Below are positions 9,146-18,613 of a stretch of DNA of 64,000 nt, piece after piece. Where the stretch lies: positions 62,001 through 126,000 of the forward strand of contig CAWIGB010000032.1 of the NCBI GenBank assembly GCA_963835375.1, written 5' to 3'. Below the pieces are notes generated by a model. That model did not search any database. It was given only the letters and a program-made list of their open reading frames with translations, and was not told where the DNA came from. The position numbers were made by a program, and so were the translations under genes. Origin of the DNA: Salinisphaera sp963835375 (lineage in GTDB: Bacteria; Pseudomonadota; Gammaproteobacteria; Nevskiales; Salinisphaeraceae). How positions within the stretch are numbered: the stretch's first letter is position 1; each line of letters starts with the position of its first letter.

Positions 9146-11227
9146 ATGAGTGTAGTGCCCGAATCCGCCGACAACCCGCTTCTCGACATGCTGGCCACCG
9201 GCGATCTGCCGGACTTCGAGCGGCTGGCCCCCGAGCATGCAGAGCCGGCGATCGACACCCTGATCGCCGAGGCGCAGACCGCGATCGAACGCTGCACCGC
9301 CGATGCCAGGGCGACCGGCTGGGCCGATCTGATTGCCCCGGTGGAAGACGCCGAGGATCGTCTCGAACGCGCTTTTTCCCCGGTCGCGCACATGCATGCA
9401 GTGATGGACTCGCCGGAATGGCGCGAGGCCTACCAGGCCTGTGTGCCCAAGCTCACCGCATTCTCCTCTGAAGTCGGCCAGAACACGGCACTGTACGAAG
9501 CGGTGAAGGCGCTTCGTGACGCGCCCGAATTCGACACCCTCGACGTCACGCGCCAGCGCGTGATCATCGATCGCCTGCGCGACTTCGAGCTGGCCGGCGT
9601 GGCCCTGCCCGATGAGGCCAAGGCCCGCTACAAGGAAATCGCCCAGCGGCTGTCGGAGCTGTCCACGGCATTCCAGCAGAATCTGCTGGACGCGACCCAG
9701 ATCTGGCAGAAGCACATCACCGATCATGCCGCGCTCGAAGGCCTGCCGCAGTCCGCGCTCGACCTGCTGGCCCAGAATGCGGTCAACAAGGACATGGACG
9801 GCTGGCTGATCACGCTTGATGCGCCGAGCTTCATCGCCGTGCTCACCTATGCCGAGGATCGCGCGCTGCGCACGGAAGTGTACGAAGCCTTCTCCACGCG
9901 CGCCTCGGACACCGGCCCGCATGCCGGCGAGTACGACAACTCGGCGATCATGGACGAGATTCTGGCGCTGCGGCACGAAGCCGCCGGCCTGCTGGGCTTC
10001 AACAACTACGCCGAGCGCTCACTGGCGCGCAAGATGGCTGAGTCGCCGGCCCAGATCGAAGCCTTCCTGCTGGACCTGGCCCAGCGCAGCTTCGCCCCGG
10101 CCCGGGAGGAACTGGCCGCGCTGAAGACACTCGCCGCCGAGGACGGGATCGACGACCTCGCCGCCTGGGATATCTCCTACTACGCCGAAAAACTCAAGGA
10201 AGCCCGCTACGACTTCTCCGACGAGGATCTGCGGCCCTACTTCCCGGCCCCGGCGGTGATCGAAGGCCTGTTCAAGGTCACCCAACGCCTCTACAACGTG
10301 AACATTCACGCGCGAACGGACGTGCCGGTCTATCGTTCCGACGTCACCGTCTACGAGATCACCGACGCCGACGGCGCCTCGCGCGGCGTGTTCTATCTCG
10401 ACCCGTATGCGCGCGAGGGCAAGCGCGGTGGCGCTTGGATGCACCCGTTCCAGAACCGGCGCGTGATGGACGACGGCGGCGTACAGAAACCGCTGGCGTT
10501 TCTCACCTGCAACTTCTCGCCGCCGGTCGGCGGCAAGCCCGCACTGCTGACGCATGACGAAGTCACCACCCTGTTCCACGAATTCGGCCACGGCCTGCAC
10601 CACATGCTCACGCGGGTAGAGCGGCCGTCGCTCGCCGGCATCTCCGGCGTGGAATGGGATGCGGTCGAACTGCCGAGCCAGTTCATGGAGAATTGGTGCT
10701 GGTACCGCGAATCGCTCGACCTGTTCGCGGCTCAATACGAGACCGGCGAAGCGCTGCCGCAGACCCTTTTCGACAAGCTCTCGGCCACCCGCAACCACAT
10801 GGCCGGCTGGCAGATGCTGCGCCAGATCGAGATCTCCTTGTTCGACCTGCGCCTGCATCGCGATTTCGACCCCGAGCGCGGCGCCGCCGTGATGGACACG
10901 CTCAACCAGGTGCGCGCCGAGGTCTCCCTGTTGCCCGCACCCGAGTTCAACCGCTTCCCGCACGCCTTCATGCATATCTTCGCGGGCGGCTACGCCGCTG
11001 GCTACTACAGCTACAAATGGGCCGAAGTGCTGTCGGCCGACGCCTTCTCCGCGTTCGAGGAAACCGACCTGTTCGACGTCGAAACCGGTCGCCGTTTCCT
11101 CACCGAAGTGCTGGAACGCGGCGCCACCCGCGACGCCATGGACAGCTTCGTCGCCTTCCGCGGCCGCGAGCCCTCGATCGATGCGCTGTTGCGCCACAGC
11201 GGGCTGAGCGGGCCGAAAGCCGCCTGA
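9146..11227 (+). CDS. prlC: oligopeptidase A (M3 family)
   Basis: Cytosolic zinc metallopeptidase of the thimet oligopeptidase family that degrades short peptides, including cleaved signal peptides. 693 residues from the ATG at 9146; an upstream in-frame ATG at 9086 is less likely because conserved sequence starts after MSVVPESADNPLL. The zinc site HEFGHGLHHML begins at His478 (His478, Glu479, His482); the downstream Glu ligand lies in SGVEWDAVELPSQ. FAGGYAAGYYSYKWAEVL near the C-terminus is the typical substrate-binding segment. Intact frame. Confidence 0.95.
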   Translation: MSVVPESADNPLLDMLATGDLPDFERLAPEHAEPAIDTLIAEAQTAIERCTADARATGWADLIAPVEDAEDRLERAFSPVAHMHAVMDSPEWREAYQACVPKLTAFSSEVGQNTALYEAVKALRDAPEFDTLDVTRQRVIIDRLRDFELAGVALPDEAKARYKEIAQRLSELSTAFQQNLLDATQIWQKHITDHAALEGLPQSALDLLAQNAVNKDMDGWLITLDAPSFIAVLTYAEDRALRTEVYEAFSTRASDTGPHAGEYDNSAIMDEILALRHEAAGLLGFNNYAERSLARKMAESPAQIEAFLLDLAQRSFAPAREELAALKTLAAEDGIDDLAAWDISYYAEKLKEARYDFSDEDLRPYFPAPAVIEGLFKVTQRLYNVNIHARTDVPVYRSDVTVYEITDADGASRGVFYLDPYAREGKRGGAWMHPFQNRRVMDDGGVQKPLAFLTCNFSPPVGGKPALLTHDEVTTLFHEFGHGLHHMLTRVERPSLAGISGVEWDAVELPSQFMENWCWYRESLDLFAAQYETGEALPQTLFDKLSATRNHMAGWQMLRQIEISLFDLRLHRDFDPERGAAVMDTLNQVRAEVSLLPAPEFNRFPHAFMHIFAGGYAAGYYSYKWAEVLSADAFSAFEETDLFDVETGRRFLTEVLERGATRDAMDSFVAFRGREPSIDALLRHSGLSGPKAA

Positions 11228-11266
11228 TTCGTGACCGAGAGCGGGCCTCGCACGCGGGGCCTGTGG

Positions 11267-11746
11267 TCAATTCCTGCTGGCGATACGCTGCTCGAATTCA
11301 TTTCGTATCCGCTGCACCCGGTCGCGATTGACGCCGAAGTCGTAATATCCGATCCGAGAAGAGGATTTGACGTCGATAACAGACTCGGCCGGTTGCACAA
11401 GAAATGTCATATCGTCCACGAACCCGAGGGTTGTGGTGAACGTGGCATGGACAAATCGCCCTCCGGAGGCCAGTACCGTCGAATTGTCCTGCCCGGACAG
11501 CACGGCGAGTAGCGCCTGTTTTGCGGGCTTCCATGCACCGTTGTAGGCAAATGGGGCCACGTAGTGTGAATCGCTCGGCGGAGCCTGGGAGGAGACGCAA
11601 TGCGGCGCGTCGGCGCAGGGCGTGAAATGGCTGTTATCCACCGTAAATTGCTTCGGCGGGCTGGCGGCGCAGCCCGCCAGGCCCACGGCCATTACAATGG
11701 CGGTACTCACCGGCGTGCGGATCAGCTTGTGAAAAACTCGCGGCAT
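11267..11746 (-). CDS. DUF1499 family lipoprotein
   Basis: 159 residues from the ATG at 11746 (MPRVFHKL). An N-terminal hydrophobic stretch ends VGLAGCAASP, a lipobox. The domain opens with TPCADAPHCVSSQAPPSD, the Cys-containing signature of DUF1499 proteins, followed by YVAPFAYNG and ATFTTTLGFVDDMTFLV. The function of the family is unknown; envelope location is inferred. It is convergent with prlC and divergent from xthA, whose start lies 75 bases away. Confidence 0.8.
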   Translation of the reverse strand: MPRVFHKLIRTPVSTAIVMAVGLAGCAASPPKQFTVDNSHFTPCADAPHCVSSQAPPSDSHYVAPFAYNGAWKPAKQALLAVLSGQDNSTVLASGGRFVHATFTTTLGFVDDMTFLVQPAESVIDVKSSSRIGYYDFGVNRDRVQRIRNEFEQRIASRN

Positions 11747-11820
11747 GACGTTGCTCGTCGTGTTCGAGAGCTTCGATGCTACACCCGCCGCGTTCATTCA
11801 CTGTTGCCGATATAAACGCT

Positions 11821-12600
11821 ATGCAGATCGCCACCTGGAACGTGAACTCACTCAACGTGCGCTTGCCGCACGTCACGGCCTGGCTCGAGGCCAACCCGGT
11901 CGACACGCTCGCCCTCCAGGAAACCAAGCTCACCGACGACAAGTTCCCGGCCGAGGCGCTCACCGCGGCCGGTTATCACAGCGTGTTCACCGGCCAGAAG
12001 ACCTACAACGGCGTAGCGCTGTTGTCGAAAAGCCCGGCTACGGACGTCGTTACGGCGCTGCCGGACTTCGAGGACGACCACAAGCGCGTGATCGCGGCGA
12101 CCGTGGACGGCGTGCGCGTGATCGGCGTGTACTGCCCGAACGGCAAGGATCTCGACAACCCCAGCTACGACTACAAGCTGGCCTGGTTCGACGCCCTGCG
12201 CGTGTGGCTGGCGCGCGAGCTGGAAAGCCATGACAAGCTCGTGCTCACCGGCGACTTCAATGTCGCACCGCGCCCCGAGGACACTTACGACGCCGATAAG
12301 TGGGAAGGCCGCATCCTCTGCTCCCCACCGGAACGCGCCGCATTGCAGGCCCTGCTCGACACCGGCCTGGCCGACTGCTGGCTCCCGTTCGAGGCCGACA
12401 AGGAAGGTCGGCACCGATTCACCTGGTGGGATTATCGTAACGGCGGCTGGGCCCGCAACGCCGGGTTGCGCATCGATCACGTGCTGGCCTCGAAAACGCT
12501 GATCGAAGCCTGCACCGACTGCAAGGCGCATGTCGGCGAACGCGGCCGCAAGCGGCCATCGGATCACGTGCCGGTAGTCGGCACCTTCGATATCAGCTGA
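11821..12600 (+). CDS. xthA: exodeoxyribonuclease III
   Basis: AP endonuclease and 3'-5' exonuclease of base-excision repair. 259 residues. MQIATWNVNSLNVRLPHV at the start and LALQETKLTDDKFP (metal-binding Glu) are diagnostic, then TGDFNVAP with catalytic Asp/Asn, RIDHVLAS and the final SDHVPVV with the catalytic Asp-His pair. The start at 11821 aligns with the conserved MxIATWN beginning; an in-frame ATG at 11776 would add an unconserved leader. Intact frame. Confidence 0.95.
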   Translation: MQIATWNVNSLNVRLPHVTAWLEANPVDTLALQETKLTDDKFPAEALTAAGYHSVFTGQKTYNGVALLSKSPATDVVTALPDFEDDHKRVIAATVDGVRVIGVYCPNGKDLDNPSYDYKLAWFDALRVWLARELESHDKLVLTGDFNVAPRPEDTYDADKWEGRILCSPPERAALQALLDTGLADCWLPFEADKEGRHRFTWWDYRNGGWARNAGLRIDHVLASKTLIEACTDCKAHVGERGRKRPSDHVPVVGTFDIS

Positions 12601-12712
12601 CACCGGCAGGCTGTGCGGCACACGGCCGGGGCCGGCCGGATCGTACATCGAGCGTCGCGCGCATGGTGCATGGCCCGGCTGAATCGTTGCGCGTCGGTAC
12701 TAGGCCGTCGGC

Positions 12713-13666
12713 TCAATAGCGGCTGGATTCAGCAACCGCGGCGTTGATGCGTTCGAGCGTTTCGATGACCGTAACAGCACTGGCGCCGTCCGAACGCGGG
12801 CGCTGGCGTGTCTCCACGCAATCCATGAAGTGGGCGAGCTCCAGGCGCAACGGCTGGCCATCACCACGATGCACGATCTCGCTGCCTTCGTCGTGATTCT
12901 GGAGATCGGCATCGATCCATTTGCGGTGATGGGTCACGGTCTGGGCCATTTCATCGTAGACCAGCATGCCTTTGGAGCCACGCAGCATGGTGCGGCGCGT
13001 GGTTTCCGGCCACAGCCATGAGGTATGGATGTTGCCGCGTATGCCGCCGGGGAACTCCAGATGCACGTGCACTTCATCCTCGACCGACAAGCCGAGCATG
13101 CGATGCCCGGTACCGCGCACGCGCTCGGGCGCCTCGCCGGTCAGATAGAGCATGATTGCCATGTCGTGCACGCCGATGTCCCAGATCACGTTTTCGGCGC
13201 TGCGGGCCCGGCCCAGATTGAGCCGCTCGTGCCGGATCGAGAACAGCTCGCCGAGCTCTCCGGCCTCGACATAATCCTTGATCCAGGCGATGGCGGGCTG
13301 ATACATCAACAGATGGCCCACCATGAGGATTCGCCCCGCGGCCTCGGCTGCATCGGCCAGCTCGCGTGCGTCCGCCGAACTGTGCGTCATCGGCTTCTCG
13401 ACGAACACATCCTTGCCGGCCTGGATGGCCGCCAGCGCGATCTCGTGGTGCGTCGGCGTCGGCGTGGCGATGGCCACCGCATCACAGTCCGAAGCCAGCG
13501 CCGCCCGCCAGTCGGCGATACAGAGCGAGCTCGGCATGCGCCGTGGCATAGGCTGTTGAGCCGCTCGGTTGTTGCCCTCCACGACCCCCGACAACGCACC
13601 CAGCTCCTCGAGGTTGCGGATGATGTTCTTGCCCCAGGCGCCGGCGCCGATCGCTACGATTTTCAT
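12713..13666 (-). CDS. Gfo/Idh/MocA family oxidoreductase
   Basis: 317 residues from the ATG at 13666. The N-terminal Rossmann fold starts MKIVAIGAGAWGKNIIRNL, a GxGxxG nucleotide-binding motif. DVFVEKPMTHSSADA holds the EKP motif typical of this family. GHLLMYQPAIAWIKDYV and the C-terminal beta domain (VHLEFPGGIRGNIHTSWLWP) resemble UDP-sugar 3-dehydrogenases of the WlbA/WbpB type, but the substrate cannot be told from sequence. No neighbouring sugar-biosynthesis genes are present, so it stands alone. The frame is intact. Confidence 0.85.
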   Translation of the reverse strand: MKIVAIGAGAWGKNIIRNLEELGALSGVVEGNNRAAQQPMPRRMPSSLCIADWRAALASDCDAVAIATPTPTHHEIALAAIQAGKDVFVEKPMTHSSADARELADAAEAAGRILMVGHLLMYQPAIAWIKDYVEAGELGELFSIRHERLNLGRARSAENVIWDIGVHDMAIMLYLTGEAPERVRGTGHRMLGLSVEDEVHVHLEFPGGIRGNIHTSWLWPETTRRTMLRGSKGMLVYDEMAQTVTHHRKWIDADLQNHDEGSEIVHRGDGQPLRLELAHFMDCVETRQRPRSDGASAVTVIETLERINAAVAESSRY

Positions 13667-13913
13667 ACATGCCCTGACGAACGCGAAGCCTCTAGTGTAA
13701 CGAGAGCGTTCGCGAGGGACAGGGACGCGGAACGACACAGCCCCGCCAGCCGCGCGCAGGCTCGTTGCCTGCTCCGGCGATATCGAGACGCAAAGCGTGA
13801 GCCTGCCCCGCTTTACGGCAAGGGGCCGCCGCTCGCCGATCAGGCGATGTGAGAACGAGTCTTCGGCGTTCGATCTCGATCGTGCAGACGCCGTGCGGCG
13901 TATGGTGGCCCGC

Positions 13914-14823
13914 TCAGCCCTTCAATTCGATCCGACGAGCCTTCCAGTATCGCGCGAGGCGCTTGCGAAAGGCACCGGTATTCTCGGCGAAAAGACGCCG
14001 GCCGAGGGGCAGCGCCGTCTTTTGCAGCTCGGCACGGCGTCGCTCGATCAGCGCCAGCAGCGCGGCGTCGCTACGGCCCCGGCCACCGCCGCCGACACCA
14101 ATCGTCATGACGCCTTGCGCCAGCATCGCGAGATCATGATCGTCGCCGAGGATATCGGAGAGCCGCTGCAATTCGGCTATCCGGGCCTTCATCGGCCGAG
14201 GCCAGAGATCGCGCAGCAGATCGCAGTGGTGACGATGGTATTTCACCCGCTTGCGCCATTCATGCAGCGCTTCGGCCGTAGGGTTCACGTCGGACCTGTT
14301 TCGTATCCACACGCGCCTGGTCATAGATTCGAGCCAGTCCGGCGGCGATCGGATCGAAGCCGTCGCGCGGAGAACTGGTACGCCGGAAGCGCGGACCTGG
14401 CCTCCGCAAGAGCCGTATCGAGCTCACGGATGATGTCCGTCAGGGCCGGATCGCGATCGTCGTGCCGGGCGTGCTCGACCAGTCGCGGCCGCAACGGCGC
14501 ATAGTGACGCCGATCGATGTCCTGTTCGCAGGCCGTGAGCAGGTTATCGAAGGTCTCGACCATCACGTCCGCATCGCGTACCGCGGCCACACGACGTGCC
14601 ATGTCTCGATACCGATCATTCTCGACCCGGAACCGCGAGCCGAGCGACGGGCGAACCAGCCTCAGCAATGCACGAATCTTCTTGCATCGCTTGCGGAACG
14701 CGTGCACCGGCCTCGGCACGATCGTCCACCGTGAGATCGCGTCGCGCGCGATCGATCTGCTGGCCGAGCACACGCCGGATGTTCGGTGCCCAGCGACTTG
14801 TCGGGGCGTATCCGGTAAGCCAT
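13914..14823 (-). CDS. CHAD-domain protein (frameshifted)
   Basis: CHAD domains are helical and rich in conserved His, and bind polyphosphate. Reading across frames: MAYRIRPDKSLGT at the start (14823), then GQQIDRARRDL, then HAFRKRCKKIRALLRLVRP (the first conserved HxxRKxxKxxR motif), AAVRDADVMVETFDNLL, and after another shift ALHEWRKRVKYHRHHCDLL (the second motif) and LSDILGDDHDLAML. At least three indels occur (near 14780, 14700 and 14330). The domain fills the protein (about 300 residues). The 247 bases between its stop and the start of the oxidoreductase gene at 13666 hold no gene I can support. Confidence 0.8.
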
Positions 14824-14850
14824 CGCACGGGATCCTGCAGGCGGGGTCGG

Positions 14851-15111
14851 CTAGGATGCGATCGAAGCGTCGTCCTGCGGCCGCGGCTCGGGCGGTGCAA
14901 TCGGGGCTGCGCGCGCCGAGGGCAGACCGGCATAGCCCTGGCGCCGCAGGGCATGTTGTTGGCGTTCTATCGCGGCCGCCAGATTAGCGCCACAGACCGG
15001 GCAGAAACCCCGCGCCTCACGTTGCAGCAGCCACCACGCCGAGCGGTCGATCGTATGGCCACAAACCGCATCGGGGCAAACAATGGTGAAGACGTCGGTT
15101 GTTCTGAGCAT
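14851..15111 (-). CDS. small zinc-ribbon protein
   Basis: 86 residues from the ATG at 15111, which has a GGAGG box 4 bases upstream. Two Cys pairs, CPDAVC near residue 11 and CPVC near residue 36, form a likely zinc ribbon; between them is HTIDRSAWWLLQREARGF. The C-terminus is Ala/Pro-rich and probably disordered. Function unknown. It lies 27 bases upstream of the CHAD gene on the same strand, so the two may be co-transcribed. Confidence 0.6.
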   Translation of the reverse strand: MLRTTDVFTIVCPDAVCGHTIDRSAWWLLQREARGFCPVCGANLAAAIERQQHALRRQGYAGLPSARAAPIAPPEPRPQDDASIAS

Positions 15112-15437
15112 CACGGCCTCCGCTGGATTCCAAGCAGTCCGACGCGCAACGCTTCCCGGGCATCCGGGGCCCATCGCGAGCGCAATGGGTGTTGCATCTC
15201 AGTGATAATACGGAGTTTCATCGACGCTGTCGAAAGCAGCCCGGGGCGGGCCCTGCGGACGCACGGAGGAAATGGGAGCTGAAAACACATCGCCTCATGC
15301 ATGGCCGAAGCAATCAACTTCCGAAGTGCGCGCTGGGGTCGCCCGCAGCTGGTCTGTGCAGGCCGCCGAACCGCCGTGCGGCCGGACCGTTTGGATCCCG
15401 GCGAGCATATCGACTGGGCCGCCGACGCACGTTGCAA
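15112..15437. other. intergenic region without supported gene
   Basis: 326 bases between the small zinc-ribbon gene and the multicopper oxidase stop codon, both on the minus strand. Open frames here lack a ribosome-binding site and natural composition. The only visible signal is the GGAGG box serving the zinc-ribbon gene. Confidence 0.5.
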
Positions 15438-17044
15438 TCAGGTGACGGTGAACTGCCCCATCATGCCGTTGTCCTCATGCTCGAGGATATGGCAGTGGTA
15501 CATATAGGCATGGTCGGCGTCGGCCGGGTGGTCGAAGCGGGCCACCAGTTCGACGGTTTCGCCGCCGCGTACCAGCACCACGTCCTTCCAGCTGCGTTCC
15601 GGCGGCGGCGGCGTCTTGCCGTCGCGCGAGCGGATCAGAAACGATGTGCCGTGCATATGAAACGGGTGCGCCGATGAGGCTCACGTTGGTCACCTGCCAG
15701 ACCTCGGTCGCGCCAAGCCTCACGCGGACGTTGATCTTGTGCATGTCGATGTACTGGCTGTTGATGGCGAACAAATCGCTGATCGCCGCACGCCGGCGCT
15801 CACGCCTGCCCGGCCCGTTCGCCGTGCGCGCGGCATAGGCGTGGCCGGCCTGCAGGTGGGCGAATGCACCCAGGGCAATCGATGCCGTTCATGACAAAGC
15901 GTCGCGTGGGCCCGTCGGGTTCCAGGCTCGGCTGCTCGACGAGCCGCTCCGGCAGGCGCGTGTCGAGAGCCAGCGACGGGCCGACCCGAAGCTCCAGCAG
16001 ATCGAAGCCGCGCCGATCGTGGGCATCGACGGCCATCGGCGTGCGATACAGAACCGGGCACGAGCGCGCCGGAGTCGCTGGCAAGCACCACGCGCCGGCC
16101 GTAATCGCCACGCAGATCGACCAGGATCTGGGCTCGTTCGGCCGGCGCCAGCAATAATTCATCCATCGGCGCCGGTTCGGCCAGCAGGCTGGCGTCACCG
16201 GCGATCACGTGGAAACGCCGGCCATCACGGAAGGCCAGATTGACCACGCGTGCATTCGAGGCATTGAGCACCCGCAGGCGCAGCCAGCCCGCGGCGACCT
16301 CGGCATACGGCTGTTCGACGCCGTTGACCAGAAACCGAGTCGCCCTTCATGCCCATCACGTCATGCGCGGCCCTCATATAGGCCAACCGGCCCTCGCTAT
16401 CGACGCGCCGGTCCTGGATCACGACCGGCAGATCGTCGATCCCGTAGTTGCGCGGCAGAGCCAGCCGCTCATCCGTATCGTCATCGATCCAAAGCATACC
16501 GGCCATGCCGGCATAGACCTGCGGGCCGGTGTAGGCGTGCGGATGCGGGTGGTACCAGAGCGTGCCCGCTGGCTGGGTGAGCGTGTAGGCCGCCGTCCAG
16601 GTTTTACCCGGCGCGATCACGCTGTGCGGACCGCCGTCCATCGGCCCCGGTACCTGTGCGCCGTGCCAGTGCAGGGTCGTGGGCTGGTCGAGCCCGTTGT
16701 GTACATGCAGCTCGACCGGCTGATGGCGCGGGATGCGCAGCGTCGGGCCGAGCCAGGCGCCGTTGTAGCTCCAGGTCGGCGTCTGCACTTCCGGCGATCA
16801 GTTCACTCGTGCCCGCAGCGGCAGCGAGTTGATAGTGCCGGACGCCGTCGGCATCGAGCTCGCCGGTGGCCTGGGCCGGGATCGGCAGCGGCCGCCGGAA
16901 AATGCCCGCGCCGGGCGAGACCCCGGTTACGCCCGGCGCGGATGTTCCGGCACGCGCGCCACCGGGCCAGATCATCGCGCCGGCCAGCCCGGCCGCAAGG
17001 CCCTTGAGTACTCGGCGTCGGGCGTAGCGGTCAATCGTGGTCAT
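15438..17044 (-). CDS. CueO-like multicopper oxidase, Tat-exported (frameshifted)
   Basis: Periplasmic multicopper oxidase, probably oxidising Cu(I). MTTIDRYARRRVLKGLAAG begins a Tat-like signal (the twin Arg is within RRRVLKG) ending GGARAG. Copper sites seen in order: LHWHGAQVPG, LWYHPHPHA, then FHMHGTSFLI and the C-terminal YHCHILEHEDNGMMGQF, with the Cys and axial Met of the type 1 site. At least three frameshifts (near 16790, 16340 and 15670-16060) split the 520-residue frame. The HCHILEHEDNGMM block matches CueO rather than SufI, which lacks the copper ligands. No copper regulator or copA is adjacent. Confidence 0.8.
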
Positions 17045-17240
17045 GATCCATGAACGCAGCAAAACAAACGGGCCGCGCCGTGGTCTACGTCAGCTATCGC
17101 CACGCGGAGGCAGTGCGCAGCTGATCATGGCGTCCGAGAGCGCCGAGGGCAAGGCATCGGGACCGACCCGACCGATCGCAAAAAAGCACCGGTCCAAACG
17201 ACCGGGGCCGGGTTGAGGGCACGCTGGCCTGCGGCGAGGA

Positions 17241-18413
17241 TCAGCGGGCCAGCACGCGCAGCTTGGATTCGACCATGTCGTAATCGAGATAGCAGCCTTG
17301 CAGATGCCGCTTGCCGGTGTTCGGGTTGAACGCGCCACGGCCGTGCAGCACGCGACGGTTGTCGAAGGCGATCATCTGCCCTGGCGCCAGCTCGAAATCG
17401 GCACGATAACGGGGCGCCCGCAGGCGGGCCCAGAAATCGCAGTAGGCCGCATACCAGTCCTCGATCTGGTCCGGGGCGATATCGATCCCGTCTCGAATCC
17501 AGTTGTTGAAGCGGATCTCGCGCAGTTCGCCGTGCTCGTTGGTGCGAATGATCGGCTCGCGCACGGCGATATCGTGACCGTCGTCCTGAAAGCGCAGATC
17601 AATGGGCGTTTCGGCCAGCATGGCGAAGTGCTTAGGTGCTTCATGACGCATGGCCTCGGCGACCGCGAAGCCATCTGCAAACGTGGAGGCGCCACCTTCG
17701 GCATCATTTTCCAGGCAATACAGAAGCTGGATATCCGGCGGATTACGCCAGTTCGGCAGGTCGGTATGCAGTTCCAGCTCGATCGCGGTATAGGCCGCGT
17801 TGTTCGGATTCGGTTTGGACTGCACGTCGAAGCGCGCGCCGAAGTTGGTGGCTCGCAACGGACCGATGGATTCAGCGATGCGCACCACTTCGTCCAGCTC
17901 GGTCGGACCGTCGTCGAGCAGCACCAGGCCCTCGCGGATGAGTGCTTCGAGCCACTGTCGCTGGCCGTCCTGGCCGGCAGTGAAATCGCCGTGCGTTATG
18001 TGCTCGGGCATGAAGCCCTCGCGCCAAGCGCGGGCGGACGGTACTTTCGGCTGGAAGCGATGCTGGCCGGGCCGACGCTGGTGCAGCCAGACGCCGTCGA
18101 AACGGCTTTCGTGGCCATCCGGCCAGGCGAGCGTGAGCATGCCGTTGTCGAGCGAGACATCGGGCACGCCGACTTCGGCATCGATGATCTTGAACAGGCG
18201 CTCGCGCGAGGTGGCATGGCGACAGGTATCGCAAGGGCAGTGGTCGCGCAGCCAGATCGGCGGTAGCGCGGCTTCGGCGCCATCGTCCCAGGCAAGTAAC
18301 ACCCGAGGCGAACCGTCGACTTCGGCGAGTTCGGCCGCAATCAGTACCGAGCCGTTGCTGTAGTCGGCCAGTTCCTTCATATCGACACGTTCTCGATCGA
18401 TCACGGAGGCCAT
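17241..18413 (-). CDS. gamma-butyrobetaine dioxygenase-like Fe(II)/2-oxoglutarate oxygenase
   Basis: 390 residues. An N-terminal DUF971-type zinc domain has LRDHCPCDTC with Cys59, Cys61 and Cys64, matching the zinc site of gamma-butyrobetaine hydroxylase. The TauD-like domain has LHTDLPNW with iron ligands His216 and Asp218, distal His357 in RRVLHGRGAF, and the 2-oxoglutarate-binding Arg in GKRHLQGCYLDYD. The expected reaction is gamma-butyrobetaine to L-carnitine, the last step of carnitine synthesis, or a related trimethylamine substrate. The start is ATG 18413. A divergent LysR gene starts 200 bases away. The 196 bases between its stop and the multicopper oxidase start show no gene. Confidence 0.85.
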   Translation of the reverse strand: MASVIDRERVDMKELADYSNGSVLIAAELAEVDGSPRVLLAWDDGAEAALPPIWLRDHCPCDTCRHATSRERLFKIIDAEVGVPDVSLDNGMLTLAWPDGHESRFDGVWLHQRRPGQHRFQPKVPSARAWREGFMPEHITHGDFTAGQDGQRQWLEALIREGLVLLDDGPTELDEVVRIAESIGPLRATNFGARFDVQSKPNPNNAAYTAIELELHTDLPNWRNPPDIQLLYCLENDAEGGASTFADGFAVAEAMRHEAPKHFAMLAETPIDLRFQDDGHDIAVREPIIRTNEHGELREIRFNNWIRDGIDIAPDQIEDWYAAYCDFWARLRAPRYRADFELAPGQMIAFDNRRVLHGRGAFNPNTGKRHLQGCYLDYDMVESKLRVLAR

Positions 18414-18517
18414 AGTCTTCCTCGTTCTGTCCGGGCGAGCCGCCGGCCCGCGAAATATTGGAACCAAGGGTGAACCCCTACAGCGAACCGGACAAACGAT
18501 GAATACACGCCCGATGC

Positions 18518-18532
18518 CTTAGCACAGCTAAG
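18518..18532. promoter_or_regulatory. candidate LysR operator
   Basis: Perfect inverted repeat CTTAGC-ACA-GCTAAG in the divergent gap between the gamma-butyrobetaine dioxygenase gene (starts 18413) and the LysR gene (starts 18614). Size and T-N11-A type match LysR boxes. Nearly central in the gap, it could control both genes. Confidence 0.45.
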
Positions 18533-18613
18533 CCATATCCGGCATGATGCCCGTATGTGTCGTAGCACGAGCCCCCAACCGCCCGTATCCACCCACCGAC
18601 GGAGCCGTCGCTG

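Noticed and set aside
7633..9471. A 612-codon open frame on the plus strand
   Set aside because: Antisense of gor and running into prlC in a wrong frame.
16203..16216. Possible parS half-site (CACGTGGAAAC)
   Set aside because: Only one arm fits the parS consensus and it lies inside the multicopper oxidase gene, far from parAB.
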